In this document: piece by piece, positions 1 to 9,257 of the stretch | Numbering within the stretch: position 1 is the first letter of the stretch | Layout: each line of letters begins with the position of its first letter | NCBI GenBank assembly: GCA_031548875.1 | Contig: JAVBQQ010000013.1 | Coordinates: 1 to 64,000 of the forward strand | Direction: 5' to 3' | DNA: 64,000 nucleotides | Source of the DNA: JAAYCI01 sp031548875 | Lineage (GTDB): Bacteria; Bacillota; Clostridia; Oscillospirales; Ruminococcaceae | Notes under the pieces: model-generated | Databases searched by the model: none | What the model saw: the letters and a program-made list of their open reading frames with translations, nothing else | What the model was told of the DNA's origin: nothing | Program-made: the position numbers and the translations under genes

Positions 1-1
1 T

Positions 2-55
2 GCACTGCTGGTCTTCCTCATCGTGTGGGTGGTGCGTAAGCTGCGGGGCAACTAG
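2..55 (+). CDS. C-terminal end of a membrane protein (partial)
   Basis: The window opens inside a gene. The last 17 codons read as a hydrophobic stretch (ALLVFLIVWVV) followed by a basic tail (RKLRGN) and a TAG stop at 53. That is the pattern of a final membrane-spanning helix with a positively charged cytoplasmic end. Nothing more can be said about its family. Confidence 0.5.
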   Translation, partial: ALLVFLIVWVVRKLRGN

Positions 56-140
56 TGCGCGCGTTCGCTTTTATGTGAATACGCCCTGGCTTGTGTGCCC
101 TGAACACGCCCATTCCCTTACCCGCCGAAAGGAGACTGCC

Positions 141-365
141 ATGCCCACCTACGACAGGGGCTCCGCGCCCATCCCGAAGCCCAAAAAGAAGCCAGATCCG
201 GCGCCCAAGCCCTTCCGGCCCGGCCCGGAGGAGGCCCCCATCGTCCAATGCGCGGGCGAGCTGGACGAGCTGGCGCTGCAAAAACAACAGGAAGAAGTGC
301 AAACCCGGGGCCGCCAGCCGGGCTTCACCAAGGCGTCGCTGCCCAAGATCGAGGACGCCGAATGA
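141..365 (+). CDS. Small proline/lysine-rich protein of unknown function, coupled to larE
   Basis: This 74-residue protein is not recognised. The ATG at 141 is chosen because a GGAG ribosome binding site lies 6 bases upstream; an in-frame ATG at 75 has none. The first 35 residues are rich in Pro and Lys (PIPKPKKKPDPAPKP), so this part is probably disordered. The second half is charged and could form a short helix (ELDELALQKQQEE). Its stop overlaps the larE start (ATGA), so the two are probably translated together. A role in nickel-pincer cofactor synthesis is only suggested by this coupling. Confidence 0.6.
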   Translation: MPTYDRGSAPIPKPKKKPDPAPKPFRPGPEEAPIVQCAGELDELALQKQQEEVQTRGRQPGFTKASLPKIEDAE

Positions 366-1195
366 ACACAGGCGATCCCCTTTTGGACGCGGGCGCCCTC
401 CTAGACGCCGGCGCCCTGCCCCGGACGCTTGCCGCGTACCTACAAAGCGTGCCGCGCGCGGCGCTGGCTTTTTCCGGCGGGGCGGATTCCAGCTACCTGC
501 TGTGGGCCGCCGCGGCCTGCGGCGTCCAGCTGGACGCCTACTACGTGCAGGCTCAGCTCCAGCCCGCCTTCGAGCTGGCCGACGCCCGCCGGGCGGCGGA
601 CGACGCCGGGGTGCCACTGCACCTGCTGCCGCTGGACCTGCTTGCCGACCTGCTGGTAGCCACCAACGGCCCCGACCGTTGCTACCACTGCAAAAAACGC
701 ATCATGGGTGCCATCCTGCGGGCCGCCGCGAAAGACGGCCACACCCTTTTGTGGGACGGCACCAACGCCAGCGACGACACGGCGGACCGCCCCGGCATGC
801 GGGCGGCGGCCGAGATGGGCGTGCGCTCACCGCTGCGCGCGGCCGGTGTGACCAAACAGGCATTGCGCGCCCATGCGCGTGCGGCCGGCCTTTTCACCGC
901 CGACAAGCCCGCCTATGCCTGCCTTGCCACCCGTCTGCCCACCGGCATGCCGCTGGACACAGACACCCTGCGCCGGGTGGAGGGCGCCGAGGACGCATTG
1001 TTCGCCCTCGGTTTCTCCGATTTTCGCGCCCGGGTGCTGCCCGGTGGCGGGGCGGCCAACGGCGTGGGACAGCCCGGCTGTTTATTGCAGTTCCCTGCCG
1101 ACCAACTGCCAGAAGCGCGCACCGGATGGACACGCATTGCCGCCGCACTGGCGCCCTGGTTCAACGGCATCTGTCTGGACGAACAGCCGCGATAA
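362..1195 (+). CDS. larE: LarE, ATP-dependent sulfur transferase of nickel-pincer cofactor synthesis
   Basis: A 277-residue PP-loop ATPase. LarE proteins adenylate the carboxylates of pyridinium-3,5-biscarboxylate mononucleotide and replace them with thiocarboxylates. The PP-loop motif SGGADS is at residues 38-43. A CYHC motif is at 107-110, and the family segment KPAYACLATRLPTG carries Cys187, aligning with the cysteine that donates sulfur in Lactiplantibacillus LarE. Whether this enzyme sacrifices Cys187 or uses a cluster cannot be told from sequence. It starts inside the stop of the upstream small gene and is followed 94 bases later by larB, the usual lar order without larA. Confidence 0.92.
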   Translation: MNTGDPLLDAGALLDAGALPRTLAAYLQSVPRAALAFSGGADSSYLLWAAAACGVQLDAYYVQAQLQPAFELADARRAADDAGVPLHLLPLDLLADLLVATNGPDRCYHCKKRIMGAILRAAAKDGHTLLWDGTNASDDTADRPGMRAAAEMGVRSPLRAAGVTKQALRAHARAAGLFTADKPAYACLATRLPTGMPLDTDTLRRVEGAEDALFALGFSDFRARVLPGGGAANGVGQPGCLLQFPADQLPEARTGWTRIAAALAPWFNGICLDEQPR

Positions 1196-1289
1196 GGCGT
1201 GTACGTAAAAATCAAGCCCCAGGGATCAATTCCACCCTCCCCGAGCAAACACTAACACCCGATAAAATCCCTTCGTCAGGAGGCCCTGC

Positions 1290-2066
1290 ATGGACCGCAC
1301 CCAACTGCTTGCCGAACTGTGCGCTGTGCGCGACGGCGCCCTCGCGCCCGAGGAGCTGCTCTCCCGTCTGCACACCCGCCCCTTCGAAGACCTGGGCTAT
1401 GCCAAGGTGGACCACCACCGCGCCCTGCGACAGGGCGCGGGCGAGGTGATCTACGGCGGAGGCAAAACGGCGGGGCAGATCTTCGGCATCGCGCACGAGC
1501 TGCGCTCCACCGGCGTGCGGGATATCCTCATCACCCGCCTTGCACCGGACGCCGCCGGGGCGCTGGCCGCCCAGCTTCCCCTGGAATACCACGAGGATGC
1601 GCGCATCGGCGTAGTGGACCGTGACGCTGCAAAGCCACGCACTGGCAGCGTGGTGGTAGCCTCAGGCGGCACCAGCGACCTTCCCGTCTGCGAGGAAGCG
1701 GCCCTCACCGCCGAGGTGCTGGGCAGCCGGGTGACCCGCCTGTACGACGTGGGCGTGGCCGGACTGCACCGCCTGCTGGGCGGGCTGGAAGAGCTTGCGC
1801 AGGCGCGCGTGGTGGTGGCTGTAGCCGGCATGGAGGGTGCGCTGCCCAGCGTGGTGGGCGGGCTGGTGAGCTGCCCGGTCATCGCCGTGCCCACCAGCGT
1901 GGGCTACGGCGCCAATTGCGGGGGCGGGGCCGCGCTGCTGGCCATGCTCAACTCATGCGCCAGCGGCGTCTCGGTCGTCAACATCGACAATGGCTTTGGC
2001 GCCGGGTTCCTGGCCCACCGCATCAACCAGATGGAGGGCATCCGCGATGAAAACGCTGTACCTTGA
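1290..2066 (+). CDS. larB: LarB, pyridinium-3,5-biscarboxylic acid mononucleotide synthase
   Basis: A 258-residue protein with the PurE-like fold of LarB, which carboxylates and hydrolyses nicotinic acid adenine dinucleotide in the first step of nickel-pincer cofactor synthesis. An AGGAGG site 6 bases before the ATG fixes the start. The C-terminal half has the AIR-carboxylase-like signature (ASGGTSDLPV, then SVGYGANCGGGAAL), and the N-terminal 110 residues are LarB-specific. Its last 20 bases overlap larC, which argues for coupled translation of an operon with larE. Confidence 0.93.
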   Translation: MDRTQLLAELCAVRDGALAPEELLSRLHTRPFEDLGYAKVDHHRALRQGAGEVIYGGGKTAGQIFGIAHELRSTGVRDILITRLAPDAAGALAAQLPLEYHEDARIGVVDRDAAKPRTGSVVVASGGTSDLPVCEEAALTAEVLGSRVTRLYDVGVAGLHRLLGGLEELAQARVVVAVAGMEGALPSVVGGLVSCPVIAVPTSVGYGANCGGGAALLAMLNSCASGVSVVNIDNGFGAGFLAHRINQMEGIRDENAVP

Positions 2067-3330
2067 GTGCCGCATGGGTGCAGCCGGCGATATGCTGCTG
2101 GGCGCCCTACTGCATCTACTGCCCGACCCCGCCCCCTTCGTGGCCGAGATGAACGCGTGGCCTTTGCCCGGCGTACGGGTGGACGCCCAATCCGCCGAGA
2201 GCTGCGGCATCTGCGGCCTGCGTACCACGGTGTGCGTGAATGAGCAGGAAGAGCACAGTGTTGACCTCAACAATGCCATTCATCATGCACACAATGCTAA
2301 ATTATTAGATGTTCCTTTACACGATGGACAGAGCCCTCATGGCCATGGCCAACCTGTGAGAGCCGGCCACACCCACGCCCATCACGGCGCGCACCCGGCG
2401 GACATCGACCGCCTGATCGACAAGCTTCCGCTCTCCGCCCGGGCAAGGACGGACACGCGCGCCGTGTACGCCCTGCTGGCCGAGGCAGAGGCGAAGGTGC
2501 ACGGGTGCGCGGTGGCCGACGTACACTTCAGCGAGGTGGGCCGAATGGACGCCATCGCCGACATCGCCGGCGTGTGTGCGCTGATGGAGCGCCTTGCGCC
2601 TGAGCGGGTGGTTGCATCGCCCGTTGCGGTGGGGGGCGGCCAGGTGCACACGCACCACGGTGTGCTGCCCGTGCCCGCCCCCGCAACGGCGGAGCTGCTG
2701 CGCGGCATCCCCACAAGCGGCGGCCCCGTACAGGCGGAGCTATGCACCCCCACGGGCGCTGCGCTTCTGCGCCATTTTACCCACAATTTTGGCCCCCAGC
2801 CGGCCATGACCGTACAGGCTGTCGGCTACGGCTTGGGCAGCAAGGAATTTGCCGCGGCCAACTGCGTGCGCGCCTTCCTCGGCCATCTGGAGGGCGGGGA
2901 GGGCGAGAGCGAGGAGGTCGTGGAGCTCGCCTGCAACCTGGACGACATGCCCGGCGAAGAGCTGGCCTTCGCGCAGGAACTGTTGTTGGAGGCCGGCGCG
3001 TTGGACGCGTACATCGTACCTATCCAGATGAAAAAGGGCCGCCCGGGGCAGATGCTCTGCTGCCTCTGCCGATTGGAGGACGAGGTTTCCCTGACCACCC
3101 TCCTGCTGCGCCACACCTCCACTTTCGGCGTGCGCAGCCGCCGCTGGAGCCGCACGGTACTGGGCCGCAACATCGCCACACGGGACACCCCTTTTGGGCC
3201 GTTGCGCGTGAAGACCGGCGAGGGCTATGGCGTATCCAAGCGTAAGTACGAGTATGACGACCTGGCCCGCACCGCCCGCAAAGCGGGGCTGTCCATCGCC
3301 GAACTGCGGGAGGCGCTGGAGAGGGAGTAA
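2047..3330 (+). CDS. larC: LarC, nickel insertion protein (single uninterrupted reading frame)
   Basis: A 427-residue CTP-dependent cyclometallase of the LarC family, which inserts nickel into the pincer cofactor. The start at 2047 (MKTLYLECRMGAAGDM) lies inside larB and carries the family N-terminal motif. Around residues 75-120 is a histidine-rich stretch (HAHN, HGHG, HTHAHHGAH) suited to nickel binding. In Lactiplantibacillus plantarum LarC is made from larC1 and larC2 by a ribosomal frameshift; here both halves are one frame. No LarA racemase gene is visible in the window, so the enzyme that uses the cofactor is elsewhere. Confidence 0.93.
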   Translation: MKTLYLECRMGAAGDMLLGALLHLLPDPAPFVAEMNAWPLPGVRVDAQSAESCGICGLRTTVCVNEQEEHSVDLNNAIHHAHNAKLLDVPLHDGQSPHGHGQPVRAGHTHAHHGAHPADIDRLIDKLPLSARARTDTRAVYALLAEAEAKVHGCAVADVHFSEVGRMDAIADIAGVCALMERLAPERVVASPVAVGGGQVHTHHGVLPVPAPATAELLRGIPTSGGPVQAELCTPTGAALLRHFTHNFGPQPAMTVQAVGYGLGSKEFAAANCVRAFLGHLEGGEGESEEVVELACNLDDMPGEELAFAQELLLEAGALDAYIVPIQMKKGRPGQMLCCLCRLEDEVSLTTLLLRHTSTFGVRSRRWSRTVLGRNIATRDTPFGPLRVKTGEGYGVSKRKYEYDDLARTARKAGLSIAELREALERE

Positions 3331-3397
3331 CTTCTTCGGCACATCGTGCCAGGGCCATCTCTTTGCGCATCGCGCCATTCGAACAGGGGGTGCCCGC

Positions 3398-4159
3398 ATG
3401 GACACCGGATGCGACAGTTTTTTTGCCTATCTGCAGGAGGACCTGCCGCCCGGCAGCGGCTTTGCGCCCTATAGCGCCATCCACGTCGCTTTCCTTGCGG
3501 GCATTGCCGCCGTCTGCGTGGCTGCCTGCCTTGCCTTCCGGCGCACCTCACCCCGTCGCCGGCAGCTGGTCCTAAGAGTGGTTGCCACCGCCTGCCTTGC
3601 CCTGCAGCTGGGCGGCGTGGCCGTAGTACTGGCAACACTGCCCACCTTTCCGATCACCCAACTGCCGCTGCATCTGTGCGGCATCAACATCTATGTACAG
3701 TTCGTGCACGCCTTCTGGCCGAACAAGACGACCGGCGAGATCCTGTATTCCCTCTCGCTGCCCGGGGCCGCGGCCGCGCTGCTCTTCCCCGGCTGGACCA
3801 TCTACCCCGCCTGCAATTTCTTTTTCCTGCAAAGCTTCCTCATGCACGGTTTGCTGGTCTGCTTCCCGCTCCTGCTGCTGGCGGGCGGTCTGCTGCGGCC
3901 CAGCGCGCGCCGGCTGTGGCGGCCTGCGGTCTTCCTGCTCATCGTCACCCCGCCGGTCTACTTCCTCAACCACGTGTGGAACACCAACTTCTTTTTCATC
4001 AACTTCGCCATGCCCGGCTCACCCTTGGCATTTTTGCAGCAACGCATGGGTAACCCCGGATACCTGCTGGGCTACGCCGGGCTGGTGGCCGCCGTGTGGC
4101 TGGTGCTCTACCTGCCTTGGAGCATCCATTCTCATATTATGCACAAAAAAGATGTATAA
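3398..4159 (+). CDS. YwaF/TIGR02206-type integral membrane protein
   Basis: A 253-residue protein with about seven hydrophobic helices. Family features are a start of the type Y-S-A-I-H, the conserved segment QLPLHLCGINIYV and a late NFFFINF segment, matching the TIGR02206 (YwaF) family of unknown function. The ATG at 3398 follows a G-rich site (AGGGGG). It lies 67 bases after larC in the same direction and may be the last gene of that transcript, but no link to nickel metabolism is established. Confidence 0.7.
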   Translation: MDTGCDSFFAYLQEDLPPGSGFAPYSAIHVAFLAGIAAVCVAACLAFRRTSPRRRQLVLRVVATACLALQLGGVAVVLATLPTFPITQLPLHLCGINIYVQFVHAFWPNKTTGEILYSLSLPGAAAALLFPGWTIYPACNFFFLQSFLMHGLLVCFPLLLLAGGLLRPSARRLWRPAVFLLIVTPPVYFLNHVWNTNFFFINFAMPGSPLAFLQQRMGNPGYLLGYAGLVAAVWLVLYLPWSIHSHIMHKKDV

Positions 4160-4288
4160 TTTTAAGTGTTTCGTGTGATTGTTGTAGTATATTGAAACAT
4201 ATAAAATTAGAAAGGCCCCCATGCGCCCAGACGATCATGTCCGGATGCACGCGGGCTTCTTTTATGGTTCACTTGTGCCGAGCGCTCC

Positions 4289-4543
4289 TCACAGGGTCTT
4301 GTAAAACGCCGCCAGTTCCCGCTTGTCCGCTTCGGGCAGCGCGTGCCAACGCACGCCGCGCACGGCGCCCTCCAGCGCGTACAGCATGCTCAGGCAGGCG
4401 GCGGGGTCGGCCTTCATGCGGATGCGTGTGAAGGCCTCCCGACTGCCCAGCCCCCGCAATTGCTCCGGCGTGTTCACGCCTGCCTTCTGCAGATTCCGCT
4501 CGATGACTGCCCCTATATTTGCCATTTTTGTCAATTTGTCCAT
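4289..4543 (-). CDS. TfoX C-terminal domain protein
   Basis: An 84-residue protein matching the stand-alone TfoX C-terminal domain (helix-hairpin-helix-like): MANIGAVIERNLQKAGV, then LGSREAFTRI and LYALEGAVRG. In Proteobacteria this domain sits in the competence regulator TfoX; isolated forms in Clostridia have no known role. The start is set by GGAAGGAG just before the ATG. It lies 13 bases after the transglutaminase gene and is probably the last gene of that operon. Confidence 0.75.
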   Translation of the reverse strand: MDKLTKMANIGAVIERNLQKAGVNTPEQLRGLGSREAFTRIRMKADPAACLSMLYALEGAVRGVRWHALPEADKRELAAFYKTL

Positions 4544-4556
4544 TTTTCTCCTTCCA

Positions 4557-7034
4557 TCACAGCCCGCACAGCCACAACTGCAGCCGCCCCGACGGCGGCA
4601 GGGTGCGCAGCAATGTCTCCCGCGCGCGCTCCGTCTCCTCCCGCAGCACGCCGCACTCGCCGGGGCTAGGCCCCTGCCGGCTGAAGCGCGCCTTATTTGC
4701 AAGCGCGCGCGTCTCGTCGCCGGGCGTATACCCAAAGCGCTGCAACCGCAGCAGGTAGGCATACATCTCCAGCGCCGCGCGCCTGCGGTCCGCGCCCGCA
4801 AAGCGCTTTCGTCGCCGCGCGCGCAGGGCGGCGGGCACCAACAGCAGTACCGCCGCCACCGCCACCGCAATCACCACTACCCACAGCAGCGTGCGCAGTC
4901 CCGCCGGCTGGCCGTCCTGCCGCTCTCTGCTGGCGGCGTCCGCGCCGCGGGAACTGTCCGCCTCCGAGGAGGATGTCCCCCGCGATATGCTCGCGCTATT
5001 CGCCGCCTGCGTATCCGAACGCCCCGGGTCGTTCAGACGGCTGTTGGCACCCGCTGGTTCCTGCGGGGCGGATGGGGGCCGCGTGGCGTCGGGGCCCCCG
5101 GGGGTCACCTCCAGCGGCACCCAGCCAAAGCCCGGCTCCCACACCTCCACCCAGGCATGGGCGTTGGCGCTGGGCACGTCCAGCCATTTTCCATCCTCCG
5201 CGTAATCGCCGTCGGCCACCACCCCTTGGGTGCTCATGGGCATCACGAACCCCTCCACATAGCGCGCGGGCACGCCCAGCGCCCGCAGCATGACCGCGGC
5301 CGCCGTGGCAAAGTGCACACAGTACCCCTCTTTGGTCTGTGTGAGGAAATACTCGGCGAAGTCCACCCCGGGCGGCTGGGTACCGGGCGTGCGGGTGTAA
5401 ACGCCCACCCCTTGTATATAGTTGCCCACGGCGTAGGCGGTGGCGTGCCAGTCGTCCCGGCCGCCGGCTGGCTGGATACCCGCCCCGGCCGCCAGCGCCT
5501 GGAAGCGTGGGGCCAGCCCCTCGGGCAGCTGGGTGTATTCCTCTTCGATAAACTCGATGTATGTCCGTTGCTCCTCGGTGAGCAGGTCGTCCTCGGTGAT
5601 GGTGACCGTGACCAAATCTTCCATCTCATTGTTCAGACCGCTCCCGTCGCCCATCATACCGGGGTATTGCATCCTCAAGGGCAGCAGGGGCATCTCCATC
5701 TCCATGACCATTTCCGGCTGCGTAAACTCCGGCATGCTCACCCTGTATATTTCCTCCCGTTTCACGGCGCTCAGGTGGGCATCCTGTACAAAGGCCAAGT
5801 CCCCCCCGCCCACCAACGCCGCGTCGTTTATAAAATAGGGCGCCGGGGCGTAAGCCAGTACTTGCTGCGGGCGCATCTCAAACGCGTACGCGTATTGGTA
5901 ATCCGAGTCAACCACAACCTCCTGCTCTGGGTAAAGCAATTGTACATATCTCTCGTTCATGATCTGGTAAAAAGAGCGCCAGTACGGTTCGGCCAGCGGC
6001 TGGAAGCCGCCTTCCAAGGCTTCATATCCCTCCGCGCCGCCCTGCCGCCAGGCGCGTCCAGTGTACTCCGAGCAGGAAAACCCCCGGTAGTAGGATACCA
6101 TTGCCACCAGCATCCCCCGCACCTGGAAGGCCGTGCCCTGCCCTAACTGCAAATCACCCGTGCGGGCCAGGTTAACACGGGTGTTGGTGCGCGCGCCCAG
6201 CGCCCGCCCGCCGCTTCCCATGCGCAGGATGCCGGGCAGGCCGTTTTCCCAGTTGACGCTCTGCAGTTCACGGCGGGTTTGCAGCACGCCCTTGTCCTGC
6301 TCGTACCGCCCGGCGGGGAAGGCCGCCAGCAAGCCCAGCACCAGCACGCCCACAAGGCCCATGGCCGCCACACGCACCCGCGCGGCGGCCGCCGTTTTGC
6401 CCCGGATGTGGAACAAAAGCCCGCACCACCCGCAGATGAGTAAAAGCGAGGGCAGCAACGGCGGCAGCCCGGTGTTTGCAAACGCGAACCAGAAAAAAGG
6501 CAGGCAGAGCATCACCGTGAGCAGGAAGCTGCGCAGCCGCAGCGCGCTGAGCGCCAGCAGCGCTGCCAGCGCGAACGCCGCCATGGCAAGGAACACCGCA
6601 AAGGCCGCAAGGCCCGCTTCGTCGGCGGGCGGCGGCACGGTCTGGAAGCTGTCGAACACCTCGGTGAAGCGCGAGTATACGAGATTGGCCGCAAACCAGG
6701 CGCCCTCGACAAGCTGGACGCGCTGCCACAGGGCGGCTACCCCCCACACGCCCAGCGCCGCGCAGGCCAGCACCCACGCCCCCCCGCGCGGCAGGAACAA
6801 ACACGAGCCAAACACCGCCGCCCCAATCAACGCGCCCAGCAGGGCGCTTTGCAGGGCGGGAACGTCATACTCCACCATCCACACCAGAACGGCGCCAAAC
6901 AAGCAGCACAGATAGATGAGCAGGATGGCCCACCGGTCTGCGAGGGACGGCTTTTCCCGCACAGAGGAAAAGGCTCCATCCCCGCGCGTTCCTCGGGGCG
7001 GTTTCTCCGGCTTCAGCCGTTGCATCCAGCTCAT
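4557..7034 (-). CDS. TgpA-like membrane transglutaminase
   Basis: An 825-residue membrane protein. About six helices occupy the first 225 residues, followed by an extracytoplasmic part, a transglutaminase core, a single helix near residue 730 and a cytoplasmic tail resembling DUF4129. The core shows Cys572 (KEGYCVHFA), His626 (NAHAWVEVW) and an acidic residue in WVPLEVTPG. That residue is Glu642, where many relatives have Asp. It is the third gene of the MoxR-DUF58-transglutaminase set, found in many bacteria and thought to act on cell-surface proteins or peptidoglycan. Its ATG overlaps the stop of the DUF58 gene (ATGA). Confidence 0.88.
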   Translation of the reverse strand: MSWMQRLKPEKPPRGTRGDGAFSSVREKPSLADRWAILLIYLCCLFGAVLVWMVEYDVPALQSALLGALIGAAVFGSCLFLPRGGAWVLACAALGVWGVAALWQRVQLVEGAWFAANLVYSRFTEVFDSFQTVPPPADEAGLAAFAVFLAMAAFALAALLALSALRLRSFLLTVMLCLPFFWFAFANTGLPPLLPSLLLICGWCGLLFHIRGKTAAAARVRVAAMGLVGVLVLGLLAAFPAGRYEQDKGVLQTRRELQSVNWENGLPGILRMGSGGRALGARTNTRVNLARTGDLQLGQGTAFQVRGMLVAMVSYYRGFSCSEYTGRAWRQGGAEGYEALEGGFQPLAEPYWRSFYQIMNERYVQLLYPEQEVVVDSDYQYAYAFEMRPQQVLAYAPAPYFINDAALVGGGDLAFVQDAHLSAVKREEIYRVSMPEFTQPEMVMEMEMPLLPLRMQYPGMMGDGSGLNNEMEDLVTVTITEDDLLTEEQRTYIEFIEEEYTQLPEGLAPRFQALAAGAGIQPAGGRDDWHATAYAVGNYIQGVGVYTRTPGTQPPGVDFAEYFLTQTKEGYCVHFATAAAVMLRALGVPARYVEGFVMPMSTQGVVADGDYAEDGKWLDVPSANAHAWVEVWEPGFGWVPLEVTPGGPDATRPPSAPQEPAGANSRLNDPGRSDTQAANSASISRGTSSSEADSSRGADAASRERQDGQPAGLRTLLWVVVIAVAVAAVLLLVPAALRARRRKRFAGADRRRAALEMYAYLLRLQRFGYTPGDETRALANKARFSRQGPSPGECGVLREETERARETLLRTLPPSGRLQLWLCGL

Positions 7035-8134
7035 TCCGTCACCTCCCGCTCCAGCAACACGCCCTCGCTATAGAGCGAAAGCTGCCCTGCATCCACCACC
7101 AGCAACGGCCCGTGCGCGTCGGGCAGGTTTTGGGCAATAGCCCGTCCGGTCTTGGGCAGGCGGGTGGTCATCAGCTCCCACAAGACGGCGTCATATTCGT
7201 CCCGGTTTTCCACATAGCGGCTCTGCAGGCTGCCGTCCTCGGCCAGCCAGTGGATGCCGTGCATCCGCTCCATCGCCCCCAAAGCGGCCGACAACGCCTC
7301 CACCCGCCCCAAAACACCACACACGCTGCCGGGCTCGCCAAAAAAGTCGAAGCAGAGGTGGGGCACCGAAAGGGCGCTGGGCCCCGCCTCCCGCACCATC
7401 GGCCTGTCCAGCTTGGCCGTCAACTTCCAGTGGATGGCGCGCACGGCGTCGCCCGGGCGGTACTCGCGCACGTCGCCCGGCTCGCGCAGGGCGCCGGGCT
7501 GTGGGTGCTGCACCACCCCGACGGCCAGTGTCCCCTGTTGCAGAACCGGGGGCGGCAGGCCGGGCATCTCTTCGGGCAGCGGCGGCCGCTGCAACAGCAG
7601 GGCCGGCGGGGGCGCCGTCCGCAACGGAAAGCGAAACAGCCCCAGCACGTCCAGCGCGCGGGGCTTTTCGATGCTGAAGCGCAACGCGCCGCAGCAGGCG
7701 GCCGTACAGCCCGGGCTCTTCCCACGCCCGGCGGCGCGCCTGTCTTCGTTTGCGGGCGCGGCTGCTTCATCTGGCTTTGGCCACCCCGGTGCGGCCGCCC
7801 GGAAGCTGGCCCGCGCACCGGGCGCCAGCCTGACGCGCGCCGTGCGCTCTTCGCCGGTGAAGAGGTTTTTGCAGCGCACCCGAGCGCACAATGCGCACAC
7901 CGGCGTACGCGAACCGTCCGCCAGCTCCAGCAGGTAGTCTCCGTCCTCACCCTCGCGGCGCACCGCAAGGGCCAGCCGCGCCGCCCGCAGGCCGCGCGCG
8001 CTCAAAAGCAGCTCCAGCGGCAGCAGCGCCACAGCCACCACCACACACAGCCACGAAAGATAGCCCGTATGGAAGATGTAGAACCCGATGGCCGCGCCCA
8101 GTGCCGCGGCATAGGCCAGCCAGCGCCAGATCAC
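7031..8134 (-). CDS. DUF58 domain protein
   Basis: A 367-residue protein starting at a GTG that overlaps the stop of the MoxR gene (GTGA). Two N-terminal helices (residues 1-45) are followed by a beta-rich region and the DUF58 signature REYRPGDAVRAIHWKLTAK. DUF58 proteins have a von Willebrand-like fold and are regular partners of MoxR ATPases; their exact task is unknown. The overlapping start and stop codons show tight coupling with both neighbours. Confidence 0.88.
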   Translation of the reverse strand: MIWRWLAYAAALGAAIGFYIFHTGYLSWLCVVVAVALLPLELLLSARGLRAARLALAVRREGEDGDYLLELADGSRTPVCALCARVRCKNLFTGEERTARVRLAPGARASFRAAAPGWPKPDEAAAPANEDRRAAGRGKSPGCTAACCGALRFSIEKPRALDVLGLFRFPLRTAPPPALLLQRPPLPEEMPGLPPPVLQQGTLAVGVVQHPQPGALREPGDVREYRPGDAVRAIHWKLTAKLDRPMVREAGPSALSVPHLCFDFFGEPGSVCGVLGRVEALSAALGAMERMHGIHWLAEDGSLQSRYVENRDEYDAVLWELMTTRLPKTGRAIAQNLPDAHGPLLVVDAGQLSLYSEGVLLEREVTE

Positions 8135-9195
8135 GCGTCGGCCTCGCCGGTTCCCTGCCCGCCGGTAGGCTTGCGGCCGCCGGCCACCCACACGCGCGGC
8201 CCCTTGTCCATCATCGGATGGGCGCCCCCCACCTGCGCGCGCTTCCCGTCCAGCCTGGGCGCGGGCTCCTGCTCCAAAATCTCCTGTAGCAGCTCTTCGG
8301 CGGCCTGCTTCTGTCCCTCGTGCCCCTCGCCGGCGCTGCGCACAGAGGGCGCCAGCAGCAGCCGGTGGGCGGAGCAATCCACAAATACCGCCTGCACGTC
8401 TTCGGGCAGCACATAGTCGCGCCCTTCCATCCAGGCAAGCGCCTGGGCCAGCGCCATCACCGCCACCGACCCGCGGGGGCTGACACCTTGGCGGATACGC
8501 GCATGCGTGCGGGTGGCGCGGGCCAGCCGCACGATGTAGTCGTACACCTCGGCGGAGAGGTACACGCGGGACACCTCCTCCCGCGCGCGCAGGATGCCCT
8601 CTGCGTCGGTTACTTTCCGCACCGGTTGGGCGGGGCTTTCGCCGTGCTTGCGGCGCAACATCTCCACCTCGCCCGCCGCGCCCGGGTACCCCAGCGACAG
8701 CCGCATCATGAAGCGATCCATCTGGCTTTCGGGCAGCAGCTGGGTGCCGGCGGAGCCGGTGGGGTTCTGCGTGGCGATGACCATAAACGGCTGGGGCAGC
8801 AGGTGCGTCCTGCCGTCCACCGTCACCTGCTGTTCCTCCATCGCCTCCAGAAGGGCCGCCTGTGTGCGGCTGGGCGCGCGGTTCAGTTCGTCCGCCAACA
8901 GCAGGTTGCACAGCGCCGCCCCCGGCTGGTATTCCATCGAGTGCGTCTCCTTGTGGTACACCGAAAAGCCTGTGATGTCGGTGGGCATCACGTCTGGCGT
9001 GAGCTGCACCCGGTTGTACCGCAGGGTCATCGCCTGCGAAAAGGCGGTGGCAAGCGTTGTTTTTCCCACGCCGGGGATGTCCTCCAGCAGCACATGGCCG
9101 CCCGCCAGCAGCGCCAGCAGGATCTTTTGCATCACAGGGGGTTCGCCCACAAAGGCCTTGCCCACCTCCTGTATCACCTGTTCCATCTTGTGCAT
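8131..9195 (-). CDS. MoxR-family AAA+ ATPase
   Basis: A 354-residue AAA+ ATPase. Walker A is GVGKTT at residues 42-47, Walker B is LLLADELNRAP, and the sensor segment reads IATQNPTGSAGTQLLPESQMDRF. The start at 9195 is preferred over upstream codons because GGAGAGGG lies just before it. MoxR proteins act as chaperone-like ATPases on partners encoded beside them, here the DUF58 and transglutaminase proteins. A divergent promoter region separates it from the SDR gene. Confidence 0.9.
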   Translation of the reverse strand: MHKMEQVIQEVGKAFVGEPPVMQKILLALLAGGHVLLEDIPGVGKTTLATAFSQAMTLRYNRVQLTPDVMPTDITGFSVYHKETHSMEYQPGAALCNLLLADELNRAPSRTQAALLEAMEEQQVTVDGRTHLLPQPFMVIATQNPTGSAGTQLLPESQMDRFMMRLSLGYPGAAGEVEMLRRKHGESPAQPVRKVTDAEGILRAREEVSRVYLSAEVYDYIVRLARATRTHARIRQGVSPRGSVAVMALAQALAWMEGRDYVLPEDVQAVFVDCSAHRLLLAPSVRSAGEGHEGQKQAAEELLQEILEQEPAPRLDGKRAQVGGAHPMMDKGPRVWVAGGRKPTGGQGTGEADA

Positions 9196-9257
9196 CCGGT
9201 TCCCTCTCCTGCCATCTCCAAATTTTCGGCCTTTCGCCTGCTTTCGCGGCTGTACCA

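Noticed and set aside
4160..4288. Possible hairpin between the YwaF-type gene and the TfoX-domain gene
   Set aside because: Arms (GCCC/GGGC) are short and poorly aligned, so a terminator is not supported.
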